64,000 bases of DNA from Gammaproteobacteria bacterium (GTDB taxonomy: Bacteria; Pseudomonadota; Gammaproteobacteria; Steroidobacterales; GCA-2729495): contig JANQPY010000016.1 of NCBI GenBank assembly GCA_028285245.1, positions 186,001 through 250,000 of the forward strand, given 5' to 3'. Under the pieces are notes generated by a model. It saw nothing but the letters and a program-made list of their open reading frames with translations, did no database searches and had not been told where the DNA came from. Positions within the stretch are counted from its first letter, which is position 1. Every line of letters begins with the position of its first letter. Below are positions 1-9,378 of the stretch, piece by piece. A program made the translations under genes and the position numbers.

Positions 1-2245
1 GCGCCTGCGCGCGCTGCACCTCAGCCATGATGGCGCCGCTGCCAAACAAATGAGCTTTGCGCCCTGCCTTGACCGGGCTTGACGACCTCGCATAGCAATA
101 CATGCCGCGAATGACGCCGTCTTCTACGCCATCAGGCATCGCCGGCATCACGTCGTTCTGGTTGTGTATCGTGATGTAGTAAAAAATATTTTCCTGGCGT
201 TGATACATGCGCCGGATGCCTTCACGAATAATGACGGCGAGTTCGTAGGCAAAGGCCGGGTCATAGCTCATCAGGTTGGGTACGGTGTTTGCCACAACCT
301 GTGAATGTCCGTCCTCGTGCTGCAGGCCCTCGCCGTTGAGAGTTGTGCGCCCAGACGTACCGCCGAGGAGAAATCCGCGGCAGAGCATGTCGCCGCAGGT
401 CCAGATCATGTCGCCTACGCGCTGAAATCCGAAGATCGAGTAGAAGACGTAGAACGGGATCGTCGGCACGCCATGCACGGCATAAGCCGTTCCGGCCGAC
501 AGAAACGATGCCATCGCTCCGGTCTCGCAGATGCCCTCTTGCAGAATCTGGCCGTTTTCTGCCTCGCGATAAGGCATGAGCGTGCTGCTGTCTACGGGGC
601 GATACTTCTGCCCGTCGATCGAGAAAATGCCAGCCTTGCGAAACAGCGCCTCCATGCCGAAGGTGCGGGCTTCGTCCGGGACGATCGGCACGACATACTT
701 GCCGAGTTCCTTGTGGTCCAGCAGCTTTGCCAGCATGCGGACGAAGGCCATGGTTGTAGAGAGCTCACGGTCGCCGGACCCCTTTAGTTGATCCGCAAAG
801 CAGTCCAAATCGGGTGGCGGCAGAGACGGGCAGTCAACTTGTCTGCGAGGCCAGGCGCCGCCGAGCGCCTCGCGATGCTCGCGCAGGTATTGCAGCTCTT
901 CGCTGTCGTCTGCCGGACGGTAGAACTTTGCCTGAGCTGCCGCTTCGTCATCTATGGGGATGCCCAGCCTGCGCGCGGTTTCGACGCGCTCTTCCGCGCT
1001 CAGGCTCTTCTTCTGATGCACGGCGTTCGATCCTTCATAACCCTGCATGCCGAAGCCTTTGATAGTTTTTATCAGCACGACCGTGGGCCGGGAGGACGGC
1101 GCCGCGGCTCGGGAGAACGCACTGTAGATCTTGCGGTGATCGTGGCCGCCGCGGCGAATCGCCCGCACTTCCTCGTCAGACAGGATTTTCATGAGCTCCG
1201 CCAGCTCGGCGTTATCGCCATTCCAGTGCGCCCGGACCTCTGGTCCGGTCGCTACCGAGTACATCTGATAGTCGCCGTCTACCGCTTCATCCATACGGCG
1301 CTGTAAAACACCGCGGTGATCAATGGCGAACAGCGGATCCCATTCCCCGCCCCAGATTACCTTGATGACCTGCCAACCGGCGCCGCGAAAGCTGCGCTCA
1401 AGTTCCTGGATGATTTTGCCGTTACCGCGCACTGGCCCATCCAGACGTTGCAGGTTGCAGTTCACCACCACGACCAGATTGTCGAGTTTCTCCCGCGCTG
1501 CGATATTAATCGTGCCCAACACCTCTGGTTCATCGGCTTCGCCGTCGCCAATGAAGTTCCAAACTTTGCCGCCGTTGGCCGGTTTCAGGCCGCGATTCTC
1601 GAGGTACTTGGCGAAACGCGCCTGATAGATAGCGCTCGGCGTTGAGAGTCCCATAGAGGCGCAGGGCATTTGCCAGAACGCCGGCATGTTGCGCGGGTGG
1701 GGGTATGACGAGAGCCCGCCGCCTGGCTGCAGTTCACGGCGAAAGTTATCTAGCTGCTCTGCCTCGAGACGTCCTTCGATAAAGGCGCGGGCATATATGC
1801 CTGGCGCGGCGTGCGCCTGCATACTCACCAGATCGCCGCCGTAGTCATCACTCTTGTTGCGAAAGAAGTGGTGTAGTCCGACCTCCATCATGGTGGCAGC
1901 CGAAGCATAGGTGCCAATGTGACCGCCGACGCCGGTGCCGCTGTCATAGGCGCGGAGTACCATCGCCATCGCGTTCCAGCGAAGAATATTCTCAATACGC
2001 TGCTCTAGCTCAATGTTGCCGGGATAAGGTGGCTGCTCGGCAAGCGGGATCGTATTGCGATAGGGCGTATTTAGCGTGGCTTCATCGACGATGACATTCT
2101 CGTCGGTCAGGTAATCGCGCATGGCACGAAAGATCGTCTTTGCCCGATCAGGCCCATCGGCCTGCAACAGTGATTCCATAGAATCGAGCCATTCCTTGAG
2201 CTCGACATCTTGTGGATTAGAAAGATCTACTCGCCGGGTCGCCAT
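1..2245 (-). CDS. aceE: Pyruvate dehydrogenase E1 component, AceE family (C-terminus cut by window edge)
   Basis: Homodimeric 2-oxoacid dehydrogenase E1 that decarboxylates pyruvate, or a close analogue, with thiamine diphosphate and passes the acyl group to the E2 lipoyl domain. The reverse-strand translation begins MATRRVDLSNPQ and runs open to base 1, about 748 codons; family members have about 880-900, so the last 140 or so are outside. Visible family marks are NTIPLAEQPPYPGN near the N-terminus, the ThDP motif GDGEADEPE followed by [10 protein letters not shown], and GGTSGRTTLNGEGLQHEDGH. An AAAGAGAA ribosome-binding stretch precedes the ATG at 2245. It is more divergent than the second AceE gene at 63168 (GDGEADEPEVLG against [12 protein letters not shown]), so it may prefer another oxoacid such as 2-oxobutyrate (MdeB-like). 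Its downstream partners are not visible. Family assignment is firm; the substrate is inferred. Confidence 0.93.
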   Translation of the reverse strand, partial: MATRRVDLSNPQDVELKEWLDSMESLLQADGPDRAKTIFRAMRDYLTDENVIVDEATLNTPYRNTIPLAEQPPYPGNIELEQRIENILRWNAMAMVLRAYDSGTGVGGHIGTYASAATMMEVGLHHFFRNKSDDYGGDLVSMQAHAAPGIYARAFIEGRLEAEQLDNFRRELQPGGGLSSYPHPRNMPAFWQMPCASMGLSTPSAIYQARFAKYLENRGLKPANGGKVWNFIGDGEADEPEVLGTINIAAREKLDNLVVVVNCNLQRLDGPVRGNGKIIQELERSFRGAGWQVIKVIWGGEWDPLFAIDHRGVLQRRMDEAVDGDYQMYSVATGPEVRAHWNGDNAELAELMKILSDEEVRAIRRGGHDHRKIYSAFSRAAAPSSRPTVVLIKTIKGFGMQGYEGSNAVHQKKSLSAEERVETARRLGIPIDDEAAAQAKFYRPADDSEELQYLREHREALGGAWPRRQVDCPSLPPPDLDCFADQLKGSGDRELSTTMAFVRMLAKLLDHKELGKYVVPIVPDEARTFGMEALFRKAGIFSIDGQKYRPVDSSTLMPYREAENGQILQEGICETGAMASFLSAGTAYAVHGVPTIPFYVFYSIFGFQRVGDMIWTCGDMLCRGFLLGGTSGRTTLNGEGLQHEDGHSQVVANTVPNLMSYDPAFAYELAVIIREGIRRMYQRQENIFYYITIHNQNDVMPAMPDGVEDGVIRGMYCYARSSSPVKAGRKAHLFGSGAIMAEVQRAQA

Positions 2246-2274
2246 GCGTATTTATTCTCTTTAGAGATGCTGCG

Positions 2275-2280
2275 ATTATA
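2275..2280 (-). promoter_or_regulatory. Putative -10 box of the leftward AceE gene
   Basis: The minus strand reads TATAAT about 30 bases upstream of the ATG at 2245. The best -35 at 16 bases spacing is a poor TTTCAA, so the -10 match carries the call. Confidence 0.4.
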
Positions 2281-2374
2281 AGTCGCTGAAAGCAATTTGA
2301 AATAACGGGCTGACCCATGGCTGGAATGTGGCGTTCCAGTGCAGTTAGGCCCAACGGCTTGCGGGGAGCAGACG

Positions 2375-3007
2375 ATGGATGAGACATCTTATGACCGGCG
2401 CACCGCGCTGACTTTCTTGCTAGCCCTGGGTGGGATGGCTTGGGCGGATGAGAGCAGCGCCGGCGCGCATGTGGTCGCTCGCGGCCCATCAACCCGAATC
2501 CGCCCGCCGGCGGGCCCCGAGCGGGACCTGTACGACGAGATTCACGCGCTGCTGAGCAGGACAGAGGAGATCTGGAACAGTCAGGAATTTCACCGGCTAA
2601 AGGAGGTGTGGGACGCCAGCGATCCCGATCCATGGTACGTCCCTGAGGAGATTGAGGAACCCTTCTTTAGCTGGCCCGAGATCGAGCGCTACTGGAACCC
2701 GGGTCGCAAGGTGCTCAACGCGTTTCGCTGGGAATTCTCCAAGCTGAAGGTCAAGTCCCTTGCTCCGGATCTGGCGCTTGGGCTGTTCGATCACTTCTAC
2801 GAAATTTCCCTGGCGGTAGGTCCGCCGACGCCTCCCACCGCGGGTTTTGATCGTTGCCTCGCATTGTTCCGCAAAACGTCCGACGGCTGGCGCCATATTC
2901 TGTACGCCCAATGCCCGCTAGGTCCGGACACCTACGTGCGTAATCTGCGTCAGCGGATAGTGCGCCCGGATTTTGCCGGCTTTGGGGAATCACTGGATAC
3001 CGAGTAG
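2375..3007 (+). CDS. Exported NTF2-like (SnoaL-fold-like) protein of unknown function
   Basis: The product has 210 residues. The N-terminus DETSYDRRTALTFLLALGG followed by MAWADE resembles a twin-arginine signal peptide: an RR pair, a hydrophobic stretch, then a small-residue cleavage region. The body is aromatic and acidic, with regions such as EEIWNSQEFHRLKEVWD and a C-terminal DGWRHILYAQCPLG typical of the SnoaL/DUF4440 cone fold. I see no catalytic signature. ATG 2375 was chosen over an earlier in-frame start at 2339 because GGGGAG lies 8 bases before it. The stop codon overlaps the GTG start of the FMN oxidase by one base (TAGTG), so the two are almost certainly co-translated. It could be an accessory or periplasmic partner of that oxidase; this is inference from linkage. 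Confidence 0.7.
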   Translation: MDETSYDRRTALTFLLALGGMAWADESSAGAHVVARGPSTRIRPPAGPERDLYDEIHALLSRTEEIWNSQEFHRLKEVWDASDPDPWYVPEEIEEPFFSWPEIERYWNPGRKVLNAFRWEFSKLKVKSLAPDLALGLFDHFYEISLAVGPPTPPTAGFDRCLALFRKTSDGWRHILYAQCPLGPDTYVRNLRQRIVRPDFAGFGESLDTE

Positions 3008-4185
3008 TGGCCGGGAGTGAAATGCTGGCCGGGCGCCGCCGCTTTATCGAGTTCCTGCTTGGATCTCCGCTACTGGCTGCGACGGGGTTGTCTGCAGGCT
3101 GGCCTGTCATTGCGGATGCGCTGCCGTCGCTGGCCGTGCCAGAGGCAGCCAACCGGGCCCTGAATGTGTTTCAGCTCAAGGCGGCTGCCCAGCGGGCACT
3201 TGATAAGCCGGCGTGGCATTTCATCATGAACGGCGCCGACGATGGTAAGACCGCGGACGCGAACCGGCGCGCGTTCGACGACTGGCAGCTGCGTGTCAGA
3301 CGCCTGGTTGACGTGCGCGAGATCGATACGCGCACGGAGCTATTTGGCTTGCAGTTGGCCAGTCCGATCGTACTCGCGCCGGTGGGTAACCAGTCCGGGG
3401 TGCATCCTGATGGCGAGTTGGCGACCGCACGGGCAGCCCTTCAAAGAGAGCATCTGACGATTTACTCCACCATGAGCAGCTATAGCATCGGTGAGATCGC
3501 CAATGAGGTGTCGGGCGCACCTGCCTGGTTTCAGCTCTATGCATCACCGGATGAGGCGCTGATGCTGCATTTGATTCGCAGCGCAGAGCAGGCGGGCTGC
3601 CGAGCGTTGGTGCTCACAGTCGACTCGCCAACAAGAGGCAATCGCGAGGGCGAGCGCTGGTTTGCCCGACAGGCTGACAGGAGTCGTTTGCGTTTGGGAA
3701 ATTTTGAGAGCTATGCGGGCGCTGCCCGCATTGGCGATCCTGGCCTGTCATGGGACATCGTTGCCTGGCTCAGCGAGCAAACGCGCCTGCCGATCGTGCT
3801 TAAAGGCATCGTCACCGGAGAGGATGCCCGGCTGTCCAGGCAGAGCGGTGCGGATGGCATCATCGTCTCGAATCACGGTGGCCGGCAGGAGGAGAGTGGG
3901 CGCGCGACGCTGGACTGTCTTGAGGAGGTTGTCGCTGCCGCCGGCGGCCTGCCGGTGCTGATCGACGGTGGTTTCCGCCGCGGCACTGATTGCTTCAAGG
4001 CGCTGGCCCTCGGCGCGCGCGCCGTGTGCATTGGCCGCCCCTATTTATGGGGGCTGGGCGCCTTCGGCGAGGCGGGTGTCGATCGTTGCCTGCAGCTGCT
4101 GCAGGCGGAGCTGGTGCGGATCATGCAGCTGGCAGGCACCCCGAACCTCAGTGCAATCAGCGAGCGATACGTTACGCGAGGTTAG
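3007..4185 (+). CDS. FMN-dependent alpha-hydroxyacid oxidase/dehydrogenase with export-like N-terminus
   Basis: A member of the lactate dehydrogenase (LldD)/glycolate oxidase/lactate oxidase family, which oxidises 2-hydroxyacids to 2-oxoacids with FMN in a TIM barrel. Family landmarks in order are SPIVLAPVGNQSG, WFQLYASPD, LVLTVDSPTRGNRE, LPIVLKGIVTGEDA, the catalytic-histidine motif SNHGGRQ, and VLIDGGFRRGTD followed by GRPYLWGLG. Its 392 residues are normal for the family, but the first 35 (GRRRFIEFLLGSPLLAATG) look like a twin-arginine signal, which is unusual because most relatives are cytosolic or membrane-peripheral. The GTG at 3007 overlaps the preceding stop codon; ATG 3022 is an alternative. 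The substrate cannot be read from sequence: lactate, glycolate or mandelate-type acids are all possible. Confidence 0.88.
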   Translation: MAGSEMLAGRRRFIEFLLGSPLLAATGLSAGWPVIADALPSLAVPEAANRALNVFQLKAAAQRALDKPAWHFIMNGADDGKTADANRRAFDDWQLRVRRLVDVREIDTRTELFGLQLASPIVLAPVGNQSGVHPDGELATARAALQREHLTIYSTMSSYSIGEIANEVSGAPAWFQLYASPDEALMLHLIRSAEQAGCRALVLTVDSPTRGNREGERWFARQADRSRLRLGNFESYAGAARIGDPGLSWDIVAWLSEQTRLPIVLKGIVTGEDARLSRQSGADGIIVSNHGGRQEESGRATLDCLEEVVAAAGGLPVLIDGGFRRGTDCFKALALGARAVCIGRPYLWGLGAFGEAGVDRCLQLLQAELVRIMQLAGTPNLSAISERYVTRG

Positions 4186-4198
4186 GTCGACCGACCTA
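4183..4198. other. Short inverted repeat between convergent genes
   Basis: TAGGTCG and CGACCTA form a perfect 7-base inverted repeat around AC. It covers the stop codon of the oxidase gene and that of nadB on the other strand. There is no T-run, so it is at best a weak bidirectional termination hairpin. Confidence 0.3.
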
Positions 4199-5809
4199 CA
4201 GGAGCGCGCCCTCAAAGATTGCCGGGGTGAGCACGGTGTCCGTTGCATCGGCGTCGTCGAAGGTCTCCGGGCAGTCGCGATTGAAATGCAGGCCGCGGCT
4301 CTCACGTCGCGCCTGCGCGCTGCGGATCGTGAGTTCGGCAACTAGCGCGAGATTGCGCAGCTCGATCAAATCGTTGGTCACCTTGAAGTTGCCATAGAAC
4401 TCAGCGATTTCGTCCTGCAGAAACTCAACCCGCCGCCGCGCACGTTCCAGCCGCTTGTCTGTGCGCACGATACCAACGTAGTCCCACATGAAGTGGCGGA
4501 GCTCATCCCAGTTGTGGGATACGACTACCATTTCATCTGGGTCGGTTACCCGGCTCTCGTCCCAGTCAGGCGGCGGGCTGTCCAGGTCACCGAGGTCACT
4601 CAGGTCAGCGGCAATACGCCGACTGGCGCTATCGGCAAACACCAGGCCCTCAAGCAGTGAGTTACTTGCGAGCCGGTTCGCCCCGTGCAACCCGGTGCAC
4701 GTGCATTCCCCGATAGCGTAGAGGCCCGGAATGTCGGTGCTGCCCTCGAGATCCGTCACGATACCGCCGCAGCTATAGTGCGCAGCGGGCACTACAGGTA
4801 TAGGTTGGCTCGTGATATCGATGCCAAACCCCGCGCAGCGTGCCGTGATGTTCGGAAAGTGCTCTTTAATCTCTGCCGCCGGCTTGTGGCTGACGTCCAG
4901 GTAGACACAATCAAAACCACCGCGTTTCATTTCGTAGTCAATTGCCCGCGCCACGATATCGCGTGATGCCAGCTCGGCGCGTTCATCGTGGCCGGACATA
5001 AACTCCTTACCTCCAGGGAGCCTCAGGAGACCGCCTTCGCCACGCAGAGCCTCGGAGATCAGCACTGACTTGGCGTGCGGATGGAACAGGCAGGTAGGGT
5101 GGAACTGCACGAACTCCAGGTTCGCGACCCGGCAGCCGGCGCGCCACGCCATCGCGATGCCGTCCCCTGTCGATGTGTCGGGATTCGTCGTGTACAGATA
5201 AATTTTTGCGGCCCCGCCGGTCGCGAGTACTACACTTCTGGCGGTCAGCGTTACGACTTCGTTTTGCTGACGGTTTAATGCGTAGGCACCAATGCATCTA
5301 TTGTGCTTGCTGTTTCCAAGTTTCGCGGTGGTGATCAAATCGATCGCGATCAGGTCGGCAAGCATGCGGATCTTCGGATGCTTTGCCAGCTGTGCGCTCA
5401 ACGTCGCCATGACCGCGCTGCCGGTTGCATCAGCTGCGTGGACAACACGGCGCTGGCTGTGGCCGCCTTCCCTTGCCAGGTGCAGCTCCCCGGTGCCGCG
5501 ACTCTCGGTAAACGCAACGCCGCGCTCCCGCAACCAGCGAATGGCCTCAGGAGCTGCCGCGGTCACTCGCTCGACCGCCTCCTCATTGCACAGGCCGGCA
5601 CCGGCCGTCAGCGTATCCTGGGCGTGACTTTCCGTGGAGTCGTTGGTGGCTACGGCGGCGGCGATGCCTCCCTGGGCCCAGGCACTGGAGCTTTCCGAAG
5701 TCTTGGCGAGCACAGCCACCTCGCTGCCCGCATCAGCGAGCCTTAGCGCGAGTGAGGCGCCCGCAATACCCGCACCTATGATGAGGACATCAAAGTCGGC
5801 GTTGGCCAT
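4196..5809 (-). CDS. nadB: L-aspartate oxidase
   Basis: Flavoenzyme that oxidises L-aspartate to iminoaspartate in the first step of de novo NAD synthesis; quinolinate synthase uses the product. The 537-residue translation starts with the FAD-binding DVLIIGAGIAGASLALRLA, continues with SSSAWAQGGIAAAV, and has VLATGGAAKIYLYTTNPDTS, LEFVQFHPTCL and the C-terminal FAD segment GLHGANRLASNSLLEGLVF, all hallmarks of NadB in the succinate dehydrogenase/fumarate reductase flavoprotein superfamily. The length is normal. It lies 26 bases downstream of nadA on the same strand, which supports a nadA-nadB operon. The third enzyme of the pathway, nadC, is 53 kb away at 59.1-60.0 kb. Confidence 0.96.
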   Translation of the reverse strand: MANADFDVLIIGAGIAGASLALRLADAGSEVAVLAKTSESSSAWAQGGIAAAVATNDSTESHAQDTLTAGAGLCNEEAVERVTAAAPEAIRWLRERGVAFTESRGTGELHLAREGGHSQRRVVHAADATGSAVMATLSAQLAKHPKIRMLADLIAIDLITTAKLGNSKHNRCIGAYALNRQQNEVVTLTARSVVLATGGAAKIYLYTTNPDTSTGDGIAMAWRAGCRVANLEFVQFHPTCLFHPHAKSVLISEALRGEGGLLRLPGGKEFMSGHDERAELASRDIVARAIDYEMKRGGFDCVYLDVSHKPAAEIKEHFPNITARCAGFGIDITSQPIPVVPAAHYSCGGIVTDLEGSTDIPGLYAIGECTCTGLHGANRLASNSLLEGLVFADSASRRIAADLSDLGDLDSPPPDWDESRVTDPDEMVVVSHNWDELRHFMWDYVGIVRTDKRLERARRRVEFLQDEIAEFYGNFKVTNDLIELRNLALVAELTIRSAQARRESRGLHFNRDCPETFDDADATDTVLTPAIFEGALL

Positions 5810-5835
5810 TTGGGGCTGGAGCGACGGCGAGCCGA

Positions 5836-6861
5836 TCAGCTGCTCGACGATGCCCGCCCGACTGCAAGCATTCTGTCGAGGGATAGTTTGGCCTTGGAGG
5901 CTGTCTCGGGGTCGACATCCACGGCTGGCTCTAGCGTCTCAAGAGCCCGAAGGATCTTCGGTAGCGAAATCCGTTTCATGTGAGGGCACAAATTGCACGG
6001 ACGCACAAAGTTTACGTCGGGAAATTCCACCGCCACGTTGTCGCTCATCGAGCATTCGGTAACCAATACCACGTCAGCCGGGCGCCGATCAGCGACATGC
6101 TGAATCATGCCGGAAGTAGAGCCGACAAAGTCTGCCTCGTTGAGCACGTCCGGCGGGCACTCCGGGTGGGCAATGATCTCGATGCCGGGATGAGACTGAC
6201 GATAGGTGCGCAGTTCGTCACCGGTAAACCGTTCGTGAACCTCGCAGGCACCCTTCCACAGTATGACTTCAACGTCGGTCTGGCTGGCAACGTACTTGCC
6301 CAGGTACTCGTCCGGAATAAAGATCACCTTGTCTGTGCCCAGCGACTCGACAACCTTCACCGCGTTGGCAGATGTGCAGCAGATATCGGCCTCTGCGCGC
6401 ACATCCGCATAGGTATTCACATAGGTAACTACCGGCACCCCGGGATGCTCTTGCTTGAGCGCCCGCACGTCCGCACCGGTGATTGATGCTGCCAGCGAGC
6501 ATCCAGCCGCCATGTCCGGCAGCAATACGGTTTTCTCCGGGCTGAGAATCTTCGCGGTTTCCGCCATGAACCTGACGCCGCAAACCACGATGACTTCGGC
6601 GTCGGTATCGGCACCGAACTGAGCCATGCCGAGAGAGTCGCCCGTGTAGTCGGCGACACCATGAAAAATCTCTGGCACCTGGTAGTTGTGCACTACCAGC
6701 GCCGCGTTACGTTCCGCTTTCAGTTCGTTAATCCGGGCAATCAGCGGCGCGTGAATCGGCCATTCCACCTCCGGGATCACCTCCCGAAGGCGTTCGTAGA
6801 TGGGCTGAGTGGCCGCTTTCACTTCGGACGTGAATTCGAGTTGTGTATCGGTCGGAGTCAT
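5836..6861 (-). CDS. nadA: Quinolinate synthase
   Basis: Condenses iminoaspartate with dihydroxyacetone phosphate to quinolinate, using a [4Fe-4S] cluster. The protein shows the expected three cluster cysteines in context: AAGCSLA, AHPECPPDV and CNLCPHMKRI. Other family marks are LVVHNYQVPEI, YTGDSLGMAQ and FIPDEYLGKYVA. ATG 6861 is preferred; a TTG two codons upstream (6867) is possible. No strong ribosome-binding site is visible before either. Its 341 residues are typical of the proteobacterial form. It is transcribed ahead of nadB. Confidence 0.96.
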   Translation of the reverse strand: MTPTDTQLEFTSEVKAATQPIYERLREVIPEVEWPIHAPLIARINELKAERNAALVVHNYQVPEIFHGVADYTGDSLGMAQFGADTDAEVIVVCGVRFMAETAKILSPEKTVLLPDMAAGCSLAASITGADVRALKQEHPGVPVVTYVNTYADVRAEADICCTSANAVKVVESLGTDKVIFIPDEYLGKYVASQTDVEVILWKGACEVHERFTGDELRTYRQSHPGIEIIAHPECPPDVLNEADFVGSTSGMIQHVADRRPADVVLVTECSMSDNVAVEFPDVNFVRPCNLCPHMKRISLPKILRALETLEPAVDVDPETASKAKLSLDRMLAVGRASSSS

Positions 6862-7145
6862 GAGCAATAGCTGGAAAGGCGAATGGCGCCTGCAAGGCGG
6901 CGTAAGGCTTTGATCCTGATCCTAGTCGGGCTGACAGAAGCCGGTCAACGTGGCCGGGTTATGGCTCCGGGCCCGTTAGACCCGGCGTCTGTGCGGGGCT
7001 AGAACGCTTCTCATTGTAGAACAAATTGCCCGCAGCGGACTGTAGTTCAGGCCGGATAAATATAAGTGAACTGGGAGTGCCATCACAGCGGGCTTGCTGC
7101 TGCGCAGGCATGATGCTTGCTGGCTTTGTGTGTCCGCCAGCTTCA

Positions 7146-9311
7146 ATGGATTCAACGCGCGAGAGAGACCAGATATTCGCTGATTACGGGGCTTGCTTGG
7201 CTCTCGCGGTGCCTACAGCCTTGACGGCTCGCTGTTTCGATGCGCGTGGCCAGCTGTTTTGGTCGACGGACTGGCGCGATTCGAGTGGCAGCCCCGCGTC
7301 CCCGGAGACGAGCCTCGATCCCCGGACCGAACAAGGGCTGCGGCAAGTCCTCGCGAATCCTGGTTCCGGCGAAGCCGAGTCTTTCGCGGATTCTGAGGTC
7401 GCCACGTGGTTCTTTCCGCTCCATACGCAGCGTGATCGTCTGCATGGTGTGCTGGTTCTCCAGACCACGGCAGGTGATCTCCAATACAGCGCATGTGCCG
7501 GGGCGGTCGGGCCGGTCACCCGCACGCTGCAGCGGGAGTTGGATCTGCGCATGCGGCTGCTTGACGGGCAGCGCAAACAGGCGGTGCAAACGTCGGAAGA
7601 AAAGCTGTTGCACCACGTAGAGTCGCTGGCGCACAAGAATAAGCCAGCGCGAGCCAAGCTGGAACGAATTCTCGAGCTCGTGCGAGAGTATCTGAAGGTG
7701 GAGCGCGCGGCGCTCGTCGTGCCCGGCGAAGATATTCGCATGCTGGACGCCGAGGGGTTGTCTGGCCCCGAGGCTGAGCTGGCCCTGGAGAGCATGATCG
7801 TCAAGGCAGAGGCGCTGAGTGAATCTTCGGCCCCCGAACAAGACGAGGCAGACCTGGTCCGCGTTCCCGTCACTCTCCCGCACGGGTCTGGCGACGGCAC
7901 GCTGGCACTTTCAGGCTGGGCCTCGTCCAAGTTCAGCGCCGGCCGCCGCCGGCGCATCGCAAGGTTCATTGGTTCTCACGTCGAGTCGATTATCGAACGG
8001 GAGTTCGATCCGCTAACCGGGCTGATGGCGTTCGCCAATTTCGAAAGCAGTTTGGAAGCTGCCTGCGCAGGTGCCCAGTCAGAGGAATACACTCTGCTAT
8101 ACCTCGACATCGATCAGATTCACGTCATCAATGACAACTACGGTCGTGAGGTAGGCGATGAAGTCCTCATGACTTTTGCGAGCCTGCTGCGCAACTGGTT
8201 CAGTGGTCATCTGGTTACGCGCATTAGCAGCGACAGTTTTGCTGCCCTCGTCGCAGGCATGAGCAGGCCGCAGGCTCAGCGGCTAGCGGAAGTCGCCTCC
8301 CGGCGGCTAGCCGAAATGGAATTCTCCGGTGCTGGCAAGAGTTTTAAAGCCAGCGTCAGCATCGGCGTCGCGCCGCTAGCCTCGGGCGACCAGGCAGCGG
8401 GTGGCAGCTTATCTGCTGCGCAGGCGGCTTGCCGGACCGCTAAAGATAGAGGGGCGGGATCCGTGGCCGTCTATGACGTCGCGGATCAGAGCGTCGTGAA
8501 GCGCATCGATGACATTCATCTCGTCGGCCGGGTGCGCGAAGCGATCGAGGACGGAAGGCTCGTACTGCTGGGGCAGCCAATTCGTTCCCTGCGCGGCCAG
8601 CCGTCGGACTCGCTGGAGTACCTTGAGGTGCTCGTGCGCATGATTGACGACGCCGGTAATCAGCTGCCACCGGGCGAGTTCCTGTCGGCGGCTGAGCGTT
8701 ACCAGCTGATGGATGAGCTCGATCGTCGCGTGGTCAGATTGACCTTGGAGATGCTCGCCAAGGTAGCAGCCAATGAGACAGCGGCGAGGCCGCGCATCGC
8801 CATAAATTTGTCAGGCCAGAGTCTGGGTAACGAAAAGTTTCTGCACTACGTCACCAAGGAAATTGAGCGGACTGGCGTTGATCCCAAGCGGCTATGCTTT
8901 GAAATCACTGAGACTGTCGCCGTAGCCAACATGCAGCGTGCGCAGGCGCTGATGAGCGCACTCAAGAAGATGGGCTGCAAGTTTTCCCTGGATGATTTTG
9001 GCACCGGCCTGAGCTCGTTTGCTTATCTGAAGCTGTTTCCGGTGGGAACGATCAAGATCGACGGCAGCTTTGTTCGGGACATTCATACAAACGTCGTTTC
9101 CCAATCCGTCGTCGCCGCAATTTCCGAAGTGGCCAGGGTGATGGGGTTGGAGACTGTTGCGGAGTTCGTCGAAGACGAACGGGCTATGTCGCTGCTCAAG
9201 GATCTGGGCGTGACCTGGGGGCAGGGTTATCTCCTCGGTGAGCCGCAGCCATTGGAAACGTTGCTCAATGCCCACAGCTTGCCGGTTGTCGCGGAAGCTG
9301 ACACGGCTTAG
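7146..9311 (+). CDS. Cyclic-di-GMP phosphodiesterase-type protein: degenerate GGDEF plus EAL
   Basis: From ATG 7146 the protein has 721 residues. An N-terminal region of about 290 residues without clear family marks, perhaps GAF-like, is followed by a GGDEF-fold domain beginning FDPLTGLMAF and an EAL domain. The GGDEF signature is replaced by SSDSF (residues about 361-365), so diguanylate cyclase activity is unlikely. The EAL domain keeps key acidic residues: EVLVR (about 494), NLSGQSL, EITET, DDFGTGLSSF (about 616), KIDGSFV and TVAEF. It therefore probably hydrolyses c-di-GMP; the degenerate domain may serve as a regulatory GTP sensor, as in known composite proteins. In-frame starts at 7026 and 7110 exist and would lengthen the N-terminus. 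No transmembrane segment is evident from 7146. Confidence 0.88.
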   Translation: MDSTRERDQIFADYGACLALAVPTALTARCFDARGQLFWSTDWRDSSGSPASPETSLDPRTEQGLRQVLANPGSGEAESFADSEVATWFFPLHTQRDRLHGVLVLQTTAGDLQYSACAGAVGPVTRTLQRELDLRMRLLDGQRKQAVQTSEEKLLHHVESLAHKNKPARAKLERILELVREYLKVERAALVVPGEDIRMLDAEGLSGPEAELALESMIVKAEALSESSAPEQDEADLVRVPVTLPHGSGDGTLALSGWASSKFSAGRRRRIARFIGSHVESIIEREFDPLTGLMAFANFESSLEAACAGAQSEEYTLLYLDIDQIHVINDNYGREVGDEVLMTFASLLRNWFSGHLVTRISSDSFAALVAGMSRPQAQRLAEVASRRLAEMEFSGAGKSFKASVSIGVAPLASGDQAAGGSLSAAQAACRTAKDRGAGSVAVYDVADQSVVKRIDDIHLVGRVREAIEDGRLVLLGQPIRSLRGQPSDSLEYLEVLVRMIDDAGNQLPPGEFLSAAERYQLMDELDRRVVRLTLEMLAKVAANETAARPRIAINLSGQSLGNEKFLHYVTKEIERTGVDPKRLCFEITETVAVANMQRAQALMSALKKMGCKFSLDDFGTGLSSFAYLKLFPVGTIKIDGSFVRDIHTNVVSQSVVAAISEVARVMGLETVAEFVEDERAMSLLKDLGVTWGQGYLLGEPQPLETLLNAHSLPVVAEADTA

Positions 9312-9378
9312 GGCCCGGTCCACGTCCATGCGCGCGGCGGGCCGCAAGGATCAAAGCAACGAGAATTCCTGGCAAACG

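Noticed and set aside
305..1645. A series of rightward open frames of 70-172 codons opposite the first AceE gene
   Set aside because: They lie on the antisense strand of a clear AceE coding region, have GC-rich low-complexity translations without family marks, and have no ribosome-binding sites.
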